Notes under the pieces: model-generated
What the model was told of the DNA's origin: nothing
What the model saw: the letters and a program-made list of their open reading frames with translations, nothing else
Databases searched by the model: none
Source of the DNA: CAVTPU01 sp963736695
GTDB taxonomy: Bacteria; Actinomycetota; Actinomycetes; Mycobacteriales; Micromonosporaceae
Assembly (NCBI GenBank): GCA_963736695.1
Contig: CAVTPU010000004.1
Coordinates: 1,798,001 to 1,862,000 of the forward strand
Length of the DNA stretch: 64,000 nucleotides
Direction of reading: 5' to 3'
Made by a program: the position numbers and the translations under genes
Part shown: positions 36,212 through 45,822 of the stretch, one piece after another
How positions within the stretch are numbered: the first letter of the stretch is position 1
Layout: every line of letters begins with the position of its first letter

Positions 36212-37780
36212 GTGGAGTTCAGGCGAGCAACGGTGGTCGCGGGTGTGACGGCGCTGCTGGCGACCGGCCTGCTGGCGGCCGTTCCAGCCACACCGGTGTG
36301 GGCTGCTCCGGTGACCTTCGGGCCAGTGAGCAACTACACGGTCGGCCAGTCGCCGCGGTCGCTGGCCACAGGCGACGTCAACCGGGACCTCATTCCGGAT
36401 CTCGTGTCGGCCAACTACACCGGTGACAGCATCTCGGTGCTGCTGGGTACCGGCACGGGCACCTTCGGTGCGGCCACCACCTTCGGATTGTCCGGGGGGC
36501 GGCGACCGATCGGCGTGGCGGTCGGCAACTTCAACTCCGACGGCAACCTGGACTTGGTGACCGCCAATGCGGCCACCAACAACGTGTCGGTGCTGCTGGG
36601 CAACGGTGCCGGTGGGTTCGCCACCGCAGTCAACTACGCCGCCCGGACCGGGCCGGCAGGCATCGCCGTGGGTCTATTCAACGCGGATGGCTACCTGGAC
36701 CTCGCGGTGACCAACTCCGACGCCCGGGTGGCCATTCTGCTGGGCAACGGCACGGGCGGGTTCGGGGCGCCGGTCGGGTACCTGACCGGGTCCGAGCCGA
36801 AGGCGATCGCGGTGGGGGACCTCAACGGCGACTCCCGGGCCGACCTCGCCGTGGCGTCGTCCGGGGACGATGCGGTGTCCGTGCTGCTGGGCACCGGCAC
36901 GGGCACGTTCGGCGCATTCCGCAACTATCCGGCCGGCGCCGGCCCGTATGGTGTCGCCCTGGGCCGCTTCAACGCCGATGCCAACCTTGACGTGGTGGTG
37001 ACCAACGCGGACGAAGGTAGGAACACCGTGTCAGTGCTGCTGGGCAACGGCACCGGCGGCTTCGGCGCACGCACCGCGTACGCCACCGGCAACACGCCGC
37101 GGGCGGTGGCCACCGGCGACGTCGACATGGACGGCTATCTCGACCTGGTCGTCGCGAACTCGACCAGCGGGAATATCTCGGTGCTGCTCGGCGACGGTGC
37201 AGGCGGCTTCGGCGCGGCGACCAACTTCGCGATGGGCAACGGTCCGTTCGGGGTGGTGGTGGCCGACTTCAACAGCGACGGCCGGCCGGACGTCGCCACG
37301 GCCAACGCCAACGCCGGCACGGTCTCGGTGCGGCTGAACACCACCGAAGGCGGGGTACTGTCCATTACTGCGCCGACCGGCCCGGTCATCCTGGGCGCCG
37401 CCGCACCCGGCGCGCAGGTCAGCGCCACCCTGGGCACCGTGACAGTCACCGACACTCGAATCGGCATGCACACCTGGACCGCGTCGGTGATCTCCACGTC
37501 GTTCCGGACCGGTGGCGGTACGGCCGCCGAGACCGTCCCGGCCAGCGCGGTGTACCAGTGGTCCGGCCCGGCCACGGCCACCACCGGGACGGGAACCTTC
37601 ACCCCCGGGCAGCCCACCGCCGCCCAGGCCGTGTCGCTGGACGTGCAACGGAGCGCATTCAGCCACCCGACCGGCACGTCGGTCAACTCCGCCTCGTGGA
37701 AGCCGACGGTCATCGTCTACATACCGGGCCAAGCGGTGGGCGGCACCTATACCGGCACGGTGACCTACAGCGTCGCCTAG
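36212..37780 (+). CDS. Secreted FG-GAP/VCBS-repeat protein with WxL-like C-terminal domain
   Basis: 522 residues, GTG start with GGAGGG. Signal peptide about 1-32 (LLAAVPATPVWA). Residues about 40-385 contain about eight FG-GAP repeats of the form DxNxDGxxDLVxAN...SVLLGxGxGGF, a seven- or eight-bladed beta-propeller with calcium-like loops. Residues about 390-522 form a beta domain with HTWTASVISTSFRTGGG and TYTGTVTYSVA, resembling the WxL-like domain of the next protein. Likely cell-surface adhesin or binding protein. Confidence 0.88.
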   Translation: MEFRRATVVAGVTALLATGLLAAVPATPVWAAPVTFGPVSNYTVGQSPRSLATGDVNRDLIPDLVSANYTGDSISVLLGTGTGTFGAATTFGLSGGRRPIGVAVGNFNSDGNLDLVTANAATNNVSVLLGNGAGGFATAVNYAARTGPAGIAVGLFNADGYLDLAVTNSDARVAILLGNGTGGFGAPVGYLTGSEPKAIAVGDLNGDSRADLAVASSGDDAVSVLLGTGTGTFGAFRNYPAGAGPYGVALGRFNADANLDVVVTNADEGRNTVSVLLGNGTGGFGARTAYATGNTPRAVATGDVDMDGYLDLVVANSTSGNISVLLGDGAGGFGAATNFAMGNGPFGVVVADFNSDGRPDVATANANAGTVSVRLNTTEGGVLSITAPTGPVILGAAAPGAQVSATLGTVTVTDTRIGMHTWTASVISTSFRTGGGTAAETVPASAVYQWSGPATATTGTGTFTPGQPTAAQAVSLDVQRSAFSHPTGTSVNSASWKPTVIVYIPGQAVGGTYTGTVTYSVA

Positions 37781-37831
37781 TCGTGGCGGGGGCGACACCC
37801 GGGTCCGTCCGTTCCGCCCGGGAAACGGCAG

Positions 37832-37880
37832 TTATAGACTAAAATTTATAGAAATAGGCGATCTATCGTAGGTGGAGAGG
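37832..37880 (+). promoter_or_regulatory. Shared leader before the WxL-like gene
   Basis: AT-rich stretch with TATAG motifs (37833-37851) followed by 37857-37880 (core GATCTATCGTAG plus GGAGAGG), matching 36179-36202. Thirteen bases separate it from the ATG. Confidence 0.5.
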
Positions 37881-37893
37881 ATACGTTGCGATC

Positions 37894-38439
37894 ATGAGAA
37901 AAGGACTCCTGATCTTGTGCGCCACGGCGACGGCGTTGGCCCTCGGAACACCTGCCTACGCCGCGTCGAGTAGCTCGACCACTGTCACGTTCACGGTCAA
38001 CACCTCCACGCTGGACATCACCGCCCCGGCATCGGTCGACCTAGGCGCCGCCGACCCGGGTGGCGAGCTCGTTGTCCCGATGGGCGTCGTGTTCGTCAAC
38101 GACCAACGGGCCGCGCTGATCGCGCTCTGGACCGCGTCGGTGACCAGCACGTCGTTCACCACCGGCGGCGGGACACCGGCGGAGACCATCTTGCGCAACT
38201 TCGTCAACTATTATTCCGGTCCGGAGACCGCACACACCGGTGACGGCACCTTCGTTCCGGGCCAGCCGACCCATTTCGAAGAGGTGACCCTCGACCAGAC
38301 CCGGACCGCGTTCTCCAAGACGGCCGGTGCGGGCAACAACACGCTGTCGTTCAACCCGCACCTCTCCATTCACGTCCCGCCCACCCAGGTGGCGGGCGTC
38401 TACACCGGAACAGTGACCCATTCCATCACTGGCGCGTAA
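37894..38439 (+). CDS. WxL-like secreted surface protein
   Basis: 181 residues. Signal peptide about 1-24 (ALALGTPAYAA). Mature part is all-beta: LDITAPASVDLGAADPGG, ALWTASVTSTSFTTGGGTPA and a closing VAGVYTGTVTHSI. The WTASV tryptophan motif stands where WxL proteins carry Trp-x-Leu. WxL proteins bind peptidoglycan non-covalently in Gram-positives and pair with DUF916 proteins; the next gene is such a protein. Confidence 0.85.
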   Translation: MRKGLLILCATATALALGTPAYAASSSSTTVTFTVNTSTLDITAPASVDLGAADPGGELVVPMGVVFVNDQRAALIALWTASVTSTSFTTGGGTPAETILRNFVNYYSGPETAHTGDGTFVPGQPTHFEEVTLDQTRTAFSKTAGAGNNTLSFNPHLSIHVPPTQVAGVYTGTVTHSITGA

Positions 38440-39445
38440 CACGCTGCTGGCGGTCAGTCTGACCGCGGCCCTCGCTGCGGCCGGGCTGACCGCGTCCGCC
38501 GAAGGGCCGGCGAACGCCGGTGTCCCACCCGCCCTCACACCCGTGCCGACCGGGCCCGATGTCGGGGTGGGCATCAAGCTGCTCGACGCGCCGGTCAACC
38601 GGCGGAAGGACTCCCGCGCGCTGCACTCGATCGTCGACCACGTCAAGCCCGGCACGACCTTCCGCCGCCGGGTGGTGGTGCGTAACCCGTCCGAGGTCAC
38701 CGGCACGTTCACGGTCTACCCCGCCGCCGCCGGCGTCGACTCCTCGGGCTTCACCATCGCACCGGACGGTACCCCCAACGAGCTGTCCAGTTGGATCACC
38801 GTGAAGCCGACAGAGCTGAGGCTGGCTCCGGCCACGGAGGCGCCGGTGTGGGTCACCATCGCCGTGCCGGAGAAGGCGTCGGCCGGCGAACGGTACGCGG
38901 TGGTCTGGGGACAGACGGTGCCTAATCCCCGCCTGAGCCCCAGTGTGCACAACGTGACCCGCGCCGGGATCCGGGTTTACCTGTCGGTTGGGCCCGGCGG
39001 CGAACCGCCGGCCGACTTCCAGATCAGCGGGATCGCCGGACACCGCGACAAGGACGGCACCCCGATCGTCACCGCCACGGTGCGCAACACCGGCCAACGC
39101 GCGCTGGACCTCGGCGGTGAACTGCGACTGTCCGGTGGCCCGGGCGGCCTCACCACGGATCCCGTCAAGATTTCCGGAGCCACGCTCGCCCTCGAAGTCA
39201 CCCAGACGGTGGTCGTGCGGCTCGACCGACTGTTACCCGACGGTCCATGGACTGTCCGGTTGGATCTGGCCAGTGGTTGGACCAAGCGCAGCGCCACCAC
39301 GAGGATCGACTTCAGCGGTCGGCCGGTGGTGGGCGCCGCCTGGCGCACGCCGGCGCTGTACGGCGGCCTGGGCGGGTCGGCGCTGATCCTGACTGCCCTG
39401 TTCGGCTACACCCTGTACCGGCGCAGCGGGCGCGAGCGGCACTGA
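38429..39445 (+). CDS. DUF916-like WxL-interacting membrane protein, non-ATG start
   Basis: About 338 residues. Reading upstream from the first GTG (38543), codons from a CTG at 38429 (or ATT at 38420) encode an obvious signal peptide (LLAVSLTAALAAAG to SAEGPANA), which the GTG start would lose, so I extend it; this overlaps the previous stop by 11 bp. Two Ig-like beta domains follow: FRRRVVVRNPSEVTGTFTVY (DUF916 type) and IVTATVRNTGQRALDLGG. A C-terminal helix (GGLGGSALILTALFGYTLY) plus RRSGRERH anchors it. Confidence 0.8.
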   Translation: MARNTLLAVSLTAALAAAGLTASAEGPANAGVPPALTPVPTGPDVGVGIKLLDAPVNRRKDSRALHSIVDHVKPGTTFRRRVVVRNPSEVTGTFTVYPAAAGVDSSGFTIAPDGTPNELSSWITVKPTELRLAPATEAPVWVTIAVPEKASAGERYAVVWGQTVPNPRLSPSVHNVTRAGIRVYLSVGPGGEPPADFQISGIAGHRDKDGTPIVTATVRNTGQRALDLGGELRLSGGPGGLTTDPVKISGATLALEVTQTVVVRLDRLLPDGPWTVRLDLASGWTKRSATTRIDFSGRPVVGAAWRTPALYGGLGGSALILTALFGYTLYRRSGRERH

Positions 39446-39686
39446 TCCACTTTGGCCGGATGGCGGCCGCGGTCAGGCCACCACCGGTGTTCCAGACACT
39501 GCGACTTCAATTATGTCAGTCAGGTGGAGCGGCCATCCGTATCGGCGAGCCGCTGGTTTCCATTGTGGACGAGCTGATACGTTGACGTCCCATCGTTGGG
39601 AGATCATCGGAGGATTGCGTGCACGGCGAACTCGTGGTCTCCGGGTGTGCTGAGGCGATCTGACCCCCCACCCCCGTGGAGGCCCA

Positions 39687-40439
39687 ATGTCCTATCGCCT
39701 GAACGCGGCCATCGGCCCGTTCGACCTTCTCAGACGGGTAGTCCCCGACGAAGTCCGCTCTTCGGTCGTCCCGCTCCGTCAACGGATGGGCTTCGTTCCC
39801 CTACTGTCCTGGCTCTATCAGGAGGTCAGCAGCGCGTACCCCGAGGACAGGCTGAGCGACTGGTCGCGCTCCGGGACGATCGGCCAGGTGGAGGCGGACT
39901 TCTTCGGAGGCGCCGGATACCAAACCGCGTCCTTGTGGCGCGACGGGAAGCGGATCTGGGGCCCGTCACACACAGGGGAGTTCTCCGCCCCCCGGCACGA
40001 ATGGCCGATCAACGCCGTGCTCGCCCGACTCGGTATCGTTCTCGAACCTCGTGACATGCGACCGGAGTACTACGACCTTTTCGTCGAGGTGGGGCTCGCC
40101 GCCGAACGCGACTACGAGGGCTGGAGTTCGCGCGCCTTCGAGGCTCGAAATCACGCTACCTACGACGAGTGGCACGCGGTGCGGCAGGCAGAACTAGAGG
40201 CCGCGGAACGTGAGGCGGCCGAGCGCGACACGTACACCCGGTTGCCCGACGTTCCGGTGCCCCTCAACGGCAAGGAGGTAATGCAGATCCTCGGACTCCC
40301 TCCCGGGCGGCAGGTCGGCGCGGCCATCCGGTTCCTCCAAAACCTCCATGTCGAACGGGGAGACCTCTCCCGCGAGGACGCGGTCGCCGCCCTGCGGTCC
40401 TGGGGCGCCCCTGCGCCCAGGACCGCCGATGACGAATGA
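39687..40439 (+). CDS. Hypothetical protein with CCA-transferase-like C-terminal tail
   Basis: 250 residues, ATG with GGAGG nine bases upstream. The first 190 residues (DEVRSSVVPLRQRMGFVPLL, FFGGAGYQTASLWRDGKRIW) match nothing I know. The last about 50 (VPLNGKEVMQILGLPPGRQV, then GDLSREDAVAALRSW) look like the C-terminal helical tail of tRNA nucleotidyltransferases. Single gene with short flanking gaps. Confidence 0.75.
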   Translation: MSYRLNAAIGPFDLLRRVVPDEVRSSVVPLRQRMGFVPLLSWLYQEVSSAYPEDRLSDWSRSGTIGQVEADFFGGAGYQTASLWRDGKRIWGPSHTGEFSAPRHEWPINAVLARLGIVLEPRDMRPEYYDLFVEVGLAAERDYEGWSSRAFEARNHATYDEWHAVRQAELEAAEREAAERDTYTRLPDVPVPLNGKEVMQILGLPPGRQVGAAIRFLQNLHVERGDLSREDAVAALRSWGAPAPRTADDE

Positions 40440-40985
40440 GCGACAACGTGTCGAGGAGCCGTCCTTGCGAGAAGGATCTGATCAGAACGGGTAGTCGGCT
40501 GAGGTCTGGCCGGCGAACCAGTTCCGGGCGTGCTGGCACATGCGGACCTCCTTACACCGGCGTCCGGTCGTGCCGCATTGAGCGCGTTGGCAGCGTCCGT
40601 AAGCCGGCCCCTCACCGGACACCTCCGGTCGCCAATGTCTTGGACGGCCAGGATCTGCGCTTTCTCATTTGCCCGTACGCTGACTTTCTCAGTAACCCGG
40701 GCTTATCGTTACACACCAAGCGTCCAAGCAGTCAGCGCCCGTCCGTGAGAGCGAACGGCTGCGCAGCTCGATCGTTGAAGCACATCGGTCGGCGCGGCTT
40801 GGCCCCTGGGCGTCGCAGGCCCTCGGCGACACTGACACATCGAAGGGGCCAGCGACGGCGACCGACACTGCCTCGTCGTTCATGATCGGCCAGGCGGTGG
40901 ACCAGGCCACCGCGACCGCCACCCCGACGTTCCGGGTCAACATCGCGCACTCCGTGAGCAGCATCAGCACCACGAACGACAAAAC
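40440..40985. other. No gene recognised
   Basis: About 545 bp between the previous gene and the terminator at 40986. No open frame here has a supporting start or family match. Confidence 0.5.
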
Positions 40986-41011
40986 GCCCCGACCGGAAGC
41001 CCGGCCGGGGC
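40986..41011 (-). terminator. Intrinsic terminator, probably the original one of tRNA-Ala
   Basis: On the minus strand GCCCCGGCCGG, loop GCTT, CCGGTCGGGGC, then GTTTTGTCG. It lies 43 bp downstream, in minus direction, of the tRNA-Ala 3' fragment, where the uninterrupted tRNA gene's terminator would be. Confidence 0.7.
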
Positions 41012-41053
41012 ACATCTGTCCAGCTCGCACGTGGTTTGCGAGTGTAGATCCAC

Positions 41054-41099
41054 GGTGGAGCCGAGGGGACTCGAACCCCTGACCCCCACACTGCCAGTG
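41054..41099 (-). repeat. Attachment-site copy: 46-bp 3' fragment of tRNA-Ala
   Basis: Identical over 46 bp to 49293-49338, i.e. tRNA-Ala from the anticodon loop through the T-arm to the 3' end. Beyond 41099 the tRNA sequence stops. Such fragments mark the far end of an element integrated in the tRNA. Confidence 0.88.
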
Positions 41100-41150
41100 A
41101 CGATCTTAACTTTCTCGCTGACCAGGGAAGATTTCTATCTGCGGTGATGG

Positions 41151-41208
41151 GCTGTCTTGCCCCACGGTTCCCCGCTGCTCCCCCAGTTCCGCCGCCCGAA
41201 CTGGCACG
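41151..41208. repeat. 58-bp direct repeat R1, left copy
   Basis: 57 of 58 bases equal 45751-45808 (GCTGTCTTGCCCCACG to CCGCCCGAACTGGCACG; one G/A difference at 41167). Both copies lie just past the stop codon of a minus-strand gene. Confidence 0.85.
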
Positions 41209-41252
41209 CCCTGGGATCAGCACTCGCACGAGGCGCAACGCCGACACCAGCC

Positions 41253-41522
41253 CTACTCACTCCACTCCGTCATCGTCAGTCTTCCAGCTTGGTCCCTGGC
41301 GACCCTCACCGTGAGTGTTCGGTCCTCGCCGACTCTGAGGTCGAACATCGGGTCCAGCTCGATAAGGAAGTCCATGCCCTCGGCTTCTGCAGAGTCCACA
41401 AGCGTCGCCCATGCCTTTAAAGTTCCCCCGGTCGACGTGACGTGAAGGTCGACCTCGGCAGCGGCGCACAGCCCGTCGTTGAACCGCCATTCCAGGGCGG
41501 CTGGGCCGTCGTAGCTGTCCAC
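41253..41522 (-). CDS. Small hypothetical protein
   Basis: 89 residues from the GTG at 41522, which has GGGAGG eight bases upstream; a longer frame would run through a tRNA fragment and is rejected. Beta-rich and acidic: AALEWRFNDGLCAAAEVDLH, MDFLIELDPMFDL, ending MTEWSE. No family recognised. Cargo of the island. Confidence 0.65.
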   Translation of the reverse strand: MDSYDGPAALEWRFNDGLCAAAEVDLHVTSTGGTLKAWATLVDSAEAEGMDFLIELDPMFDLRVGEDRTLTVRVARDQAGRLTMTEWSE

Positions 41523-41550
41523 GTCGGTAGCCTCCCACCGCGTCGGCGCT

Positions 41551-41602
41551 CTGTAAAACCGTCGCGAAAGCTTCGAAGGTTCGAATCCTTCACCCGCCAC
41601 CA
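41551..41602 (+). repeat. 3' half of a tRNA-Tyr
   Basis: CTGTAAA anticodon loop (GTA), variable arm, T-arm GAAGGTTCGAATCCTTC and 3' end CCCGCCACCA are clear, but no 5' half precedes it. Looks like an attachment site left by another integrated element. Confidence 0.75.
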
Positions 41603-41829
41603 GGTGCGCAAGCGGCCTCAGACCGGCGGAACGTGGATCAGGGGCCGCTTTCGTCGATCTCATCGCCTCTGGCCGGGTCTGGCCGGCTACGGTCAAGCAC
41701 GGGAACATGGCGGGAACAGAACCGAGCTGGTTAGAGCAGCCTGGGCAGGGTGCGGTAGCTCGATCACTCGGGCCTGGTGTTCCAGTTCGCCCAGCGTGAG
41801 ATATCGCACGGACGGCATGCGTTCGATCG

Positions 41830-42085
41830 CTTGACCCTCCGATTACAAGCCTCGGCTACTTCGGCCGATCCCGTCTGAATACGTCGCCGATACCTGGTCG
41901 CGTGCGGTACCGCGTCTTCACTCGTCCGGCCTCGTTGCTGTCACCTGTCGCTGTCAACCGCACCTCGATGCGAACTGCCGGCAGGCGGATCGACTATGGC
42001 CAACGACAAGGTTCTGGAGCCAATGGCGACTGTCAACGGTCGGCTATGGCCAGCCTCGTTGCTGTACTGCGTTGCAATACTGGCC
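41830..42085. repeat. Diverged repeat R2, left copy (downstream of TPR array)
   Basis: Resembles 46112-46340, the stretch after the second TPR gene: shared TGACCCTCCGA, ACGTCGCCGA, CTCGTCCGSCCTCGTTGCTGT and GAACTGCCGGC blocks in the same order. Confidence 0.6.
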
Positions 42086-42096
42086 GCAGCCGAGCG

Positions 42097-45000
42097 TCAG
42101 GTGCTCTGTTCGCGTGCCGCATTGAGGTTCCCGGCAATCGTCCTGGTTACCGGATGACCGTCGCTGAGGATACGTTGAGCGTGGTTGTAGACCTGCTCGA
42201 ACAAGGTGATCGCCTCCGCCACCCGCCCCACCGACCGGTAGGCGTAGGCGAGGTTGTTACGGGAGGTCAGGGTGTCGGGATGGTCCTCGCCCAACACCCG
42301 CCGACAGTCGGCGCAGACCTGCTCGAACAAGGTGATCGCCTCCGCCACCCGCCCCACCGAGAGGTCCAGTTGCGGGAGCCAGGGTGTCGGGATGCTCGTC
42401 CCAAGCATCCGCAGACAGTCGGCGCAGACCTGCTCGAACAAGGTGATCGCCTCCGCCTCCCGCCCGCCAACTCGTAGGCACTCGCGAGGTTGTTACGGAG
42501 ACCAGGGTCCGGTAGGCGTAGGCGAGGTTGCTGCGGGAGGTCAGGGTGTTGGGGTGGTCCTCGCCCAACACCCGCCGACAGTCGGCGCAGACCTGCTCGA
42601 ACAAGGTGATCGCCTCCGCCACCCGCCCCGCCAACTCGTAGGCACTCGCGAGGTTGTTACGGGAGACCAGGGTGTCGGGATGCTCGTCACCAAGGATCCG
42701 CAGACGGTCGGTGTAGACCTGCTCGTAAAGGGTGATCGCCTCCGCCTCCCGCCCCGCCAACTCGTAGGCACTCGCGAGGTTGTTACGGGAGACCAGGGTG
42801 CCGGGATGCTCGTCACCAAAGATCCGCAGACGGTCGGTGTAGACCTGCTCGTAAAGGGTGATCGCCTCCGCCACCCGCCCCGCCACCCGATAGGCGTAGG
42901 CGAGGTTCTCGCGGGAGGTCAGGGTGTTGGGGTGGTCCTCGCCCCACACCCGCCCACCGGCGGTGTAGACCTGCTCGTGAAGGGTGATCGCCTCATCCAG
43001 CCGCCCCGCCAACCGGTAGGCACTCGCGAGGTTGTTACGGGAGCCCAGGGTGTCGGGATGCTCGTCACCAAAGATCCGCAGACGGTCGGTGTAGACCTGC
43101 TCGTGAAGGGTGATCGCCTCCGCCACCCGCCCCGCCGTCTCGTAGGCGCTCGCGAGGTTGTTACGGGAGGTCAGGGTGTTGGGGTGGTACTCGCCCAACA
43201 CCCGCCCACCGGCGGTGTAGACCTGCTCGTAAAGGGTGATCGCCTCATCCAGCCGCCCCGCCAACCGGTAGGCACTCGCGAGGTTGTTACCAGGGTGTCG
43301 GGATGCTCGTCACCAAAGATCCGCCGGGAGTCGCTGCAGGTCTGCCGAGAGGGTGATCGCTGGGACTAGTTGACCTTGTCCTTCCAGGTACGTCGCTACC
43401 CGGCCGACGAGGTGGAGGATGGTGGTGTTGTGGTGCCCGATCGACAAATGGCTGGCGACGGCGACGATGTGGGGGGTCAGCGCCTTCCAGCGGGGCCATC
43501 TGTCCACGTTGGTCAGTGGTTGGTGGGTGCGGCTTCGGCCAGGCTCGGTGATCGCATCGGACAGTGGCGTGGGTAGTTCACCATCGCTGGGGTTGGTGAG
43601 CAGTGGCCCCGCGGTGATGGTTTGCACGAGTCGGTGGACGCTGACCAGCCCATCAGCTCGGCTAATCATGCTGTAGGACGCGAGAAGGGTCAGCGCGTTG
43701 TTGAGATCGACGGGAGTGCCATCTAAATGCAAGGAGTTGTTAGTAGTGCTGACCGGATCATGACAAGGGGTGTGATGGTATGGTGTTGTACGTAGCAAAT
43801 GACGAATCGCTAGGTGACGGCGAGATGTCGAGTAGGAGTGGCGTCGTCTGTGTTGTAGCGGGTGACCCACCGGAACATCGCTCGTCGGCAGGTGGCCGGG
43901 TCCGGCCAGGCCGTGGCGCCGGCCAGTGTCTCGCGTTTCAAGGTGGAGTTGAACGCATCGGCTAGGGCATTGTCGGCGCTGACCCGACGGCGCCATGACT
44001 TGGTCACGCCGAGTCGGTGCACAGCTTGGCGAAGTCTTGGAGTGTACTGCTGATCGTGATCGGTGTAAGATCGCCGGTAGGTCAGCGGTGCGGCTGCGGC
44101 CTTCAGCGCGTCGCGACGATTGGGGTGAGGATGTCTTCGGGTCGCAGCACAGTTGTCAGGTGCGAGGTAGGACAGGACGGCCAGGAGGTTCGTGCCGTCG
44201 GGTCGCGGCTAGGTGATGTGCGTTCGATGGTATCGTGCCAGACGCGGTGAAGTGACGCGCCCGGTCGGGACCTTGCGACCGGCAGGTGCCGGGATCGTGG
44301 TGCGGACCCGTCGACGCAGGTGGATCCCGGCGATGCGCGCCGCGGCGCATCAACCGCGCGACGCGCTTGTGGTTGACCAGCTTCGTCGGACGCGTCGTCT
44401 GAGCTCGGCGGTGATCCGGGGCGCCGTAGGCCGGTGGCATGTGGACCGTGCGGGATCGACCGGTCGAGGTCCTGGTCGGCGCGTCGCCGCTGCGGCGCGA
44501 GCCGGGCGGCAGCCGGCGAGGCGTAGACCGGGCCGGTTGATTGCAGGACTGAGACAGCGGCTTCACGCCGAGGCGTTCCGGTGTCGGCAAGGGGAAGCGG
44601 CGCCCAGTTCGTCTGCGACCCGATCGGCGGCAGTCTGGTTGTAGTCGCCCGTGAGATCTTGGAGCAGGGTGACACTCGCGCCCCGGTCGAGAACCTGCAG
44701 ATGCAAGGGGACGAGTCCGAGTTGGGTCCATTGGGCGGTACCGAGATCGCGGCGGGTGGTGATGAGGACGTGTCCGCATCCGCGCAGAGTCCCCAGCAGT
44801 GAGGTGATGCGGTCAGGTTCTTCGACGTTGTCGAGGATGAGCAGCCAGTTGGGGTGGGTTTGCAGCCAGGTGATGGCCCAGGCTTCGCCAGCGGCGGCGG
44901 CGAGGCCGGGCATGGGGTGTAGCCGTTGGGTCAGTTCGGTCAGACCGAGGGTGATGTTGTCGACCGTGTCGGCGGTGATCCACCAGCAGAGTCGGTACTG

Positions 45001-45340
45001 GCCGGGGTGGGCGTGGGCATAGTGGATAGCAAGTTCGCTCTGGTTCCGACGCCGCCGAGTCCATGTATGGCTTGGCCGATCGGCCGGCTCGCCGGACAAG
45101 GTGTGTTCGGACAGTGGTCAGGTCACGTCCGACGAACACGGTGTGGCAGGATTGTGCAGTCCGGCCGGCGCGTCCAGCCACAGCTGGGGATAGTTGCTCG
45201 ACTATCATTGGTCTGGTTGTTATCGTGCCGCCCAACGTGCTGTACCCCGACACTGCCGCACTTCGCGGTGACAGCGCCGGGACTGGTGGCATGCTGGTTG
45301 ACGTTGTCAGCGGCGAATGGCCGATCGCGGCCGGTCGACG
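42097..45340 (-). pseudogene. NB-ARC/TPR (STAND-type) gene, multiply frameshifted and interrupted
   Basis: N to C: a degenerate P-loop HGLGGVGT near 45060 with a frameshift removing the usual Lys-Thr; NB-ARC core with Walker B WLLILDNVEEPD and LITTRRD (44600-45080); an IS3 remnant; the end of the NB-ARC helical part with LLASYSMISRADGLVSVHRL (43480-43740); then about nine 42-residue kinesin-light-chain-type TPRs (42097-43290) with further frameshifts near 43290 and 42480. Such STAND proteins sense ligands through the TPR part and oligomerise via NB-ARC. Not functional as written. Confidence 0.8.
43810..44600 (-). pseudogene. IS3-family transposase (orfB) remnant
   Basis: Scattered in several frames: PPAYGAPD, TKLVNHKRVARLMRRG, and ADNALADAFNSTLKRETLAG with ATCRRAMFRWVTRYNT, all standard IS3 OrfB landmarks including the integrase-core glutamate region. 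Many frameshifts; terminal repeats not identified. It replaces about 150 residues of the NB-ARC gene. Confidence 0.8.
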
Positions 45341-45701
45341 ATGATCTCGAGGTCGAGGGTGGGAAGCGACCAGCCGGTGAGCCCTCCATATCGATCAACC
45401 CAGCGGTGATGTTCAGACCGCGTCTACCGCGAGTAGCCACAGTAGCCCCGAGTGCGGCGAGTACGCCGACCAGCCATCCACCCCGCACGCTGAACCCCTC
45501 CACGCAACTCGCCGTCGGCAATTCACGCCCGAGGGTAGCGAAGCTTGCCACTTCGACAAACGGCCGAACAGGCAAGTGGGTGTGACCAGGCACTTTCGAG
45601 AACGGACCGCACTCGGTGGCTGCTGGGTCAGCGGTGACAGCCTCGTCCTCGTGGTCGGCACGCCGGAGGTCTCTCCGCTGTAGTCATCGACCAACCCATC
45701 A

Positions 45702-45745
45702 CAGGCGATCGAATTACGGCCTCGCCGAAGGCGTCATCGTGACCC
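45702..45745. repeat. Repeat R3, copy upstream of NB-ARC gene
   Basis: CAGGCGATCGAATTACGGC and the following GCCGAAGGCGTCA match 48162-48200, upstream of the TPR gene, with one indel. Confidence 0.75.
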
Positions 45746-45750
45746 AATGC

Positions 45751-45808
45751 GCTGTCTTGCCCCACGATTCCCCGCTGCTCCCCCAGTTCCGCCGCCCGAA
45801 CTGGCACG
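45751..45808. repeat. 58-bp direct repeat R1, right copy
   Basis: 57 of 58 bases equal 41151-41208, exactly 4600 bp away. Confidence 0.85.
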
Positions 45809-45822
45809 GATCTGGCACACCC

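Noticed and set aside
41523..41708. N-terminal extension of the 89-residue gene reading GEGFEPSKLSRRFY
   Set aside because: That peptide is a classic mistranslation of a tRNA sequence, here the tRNA-Tyr fragment.
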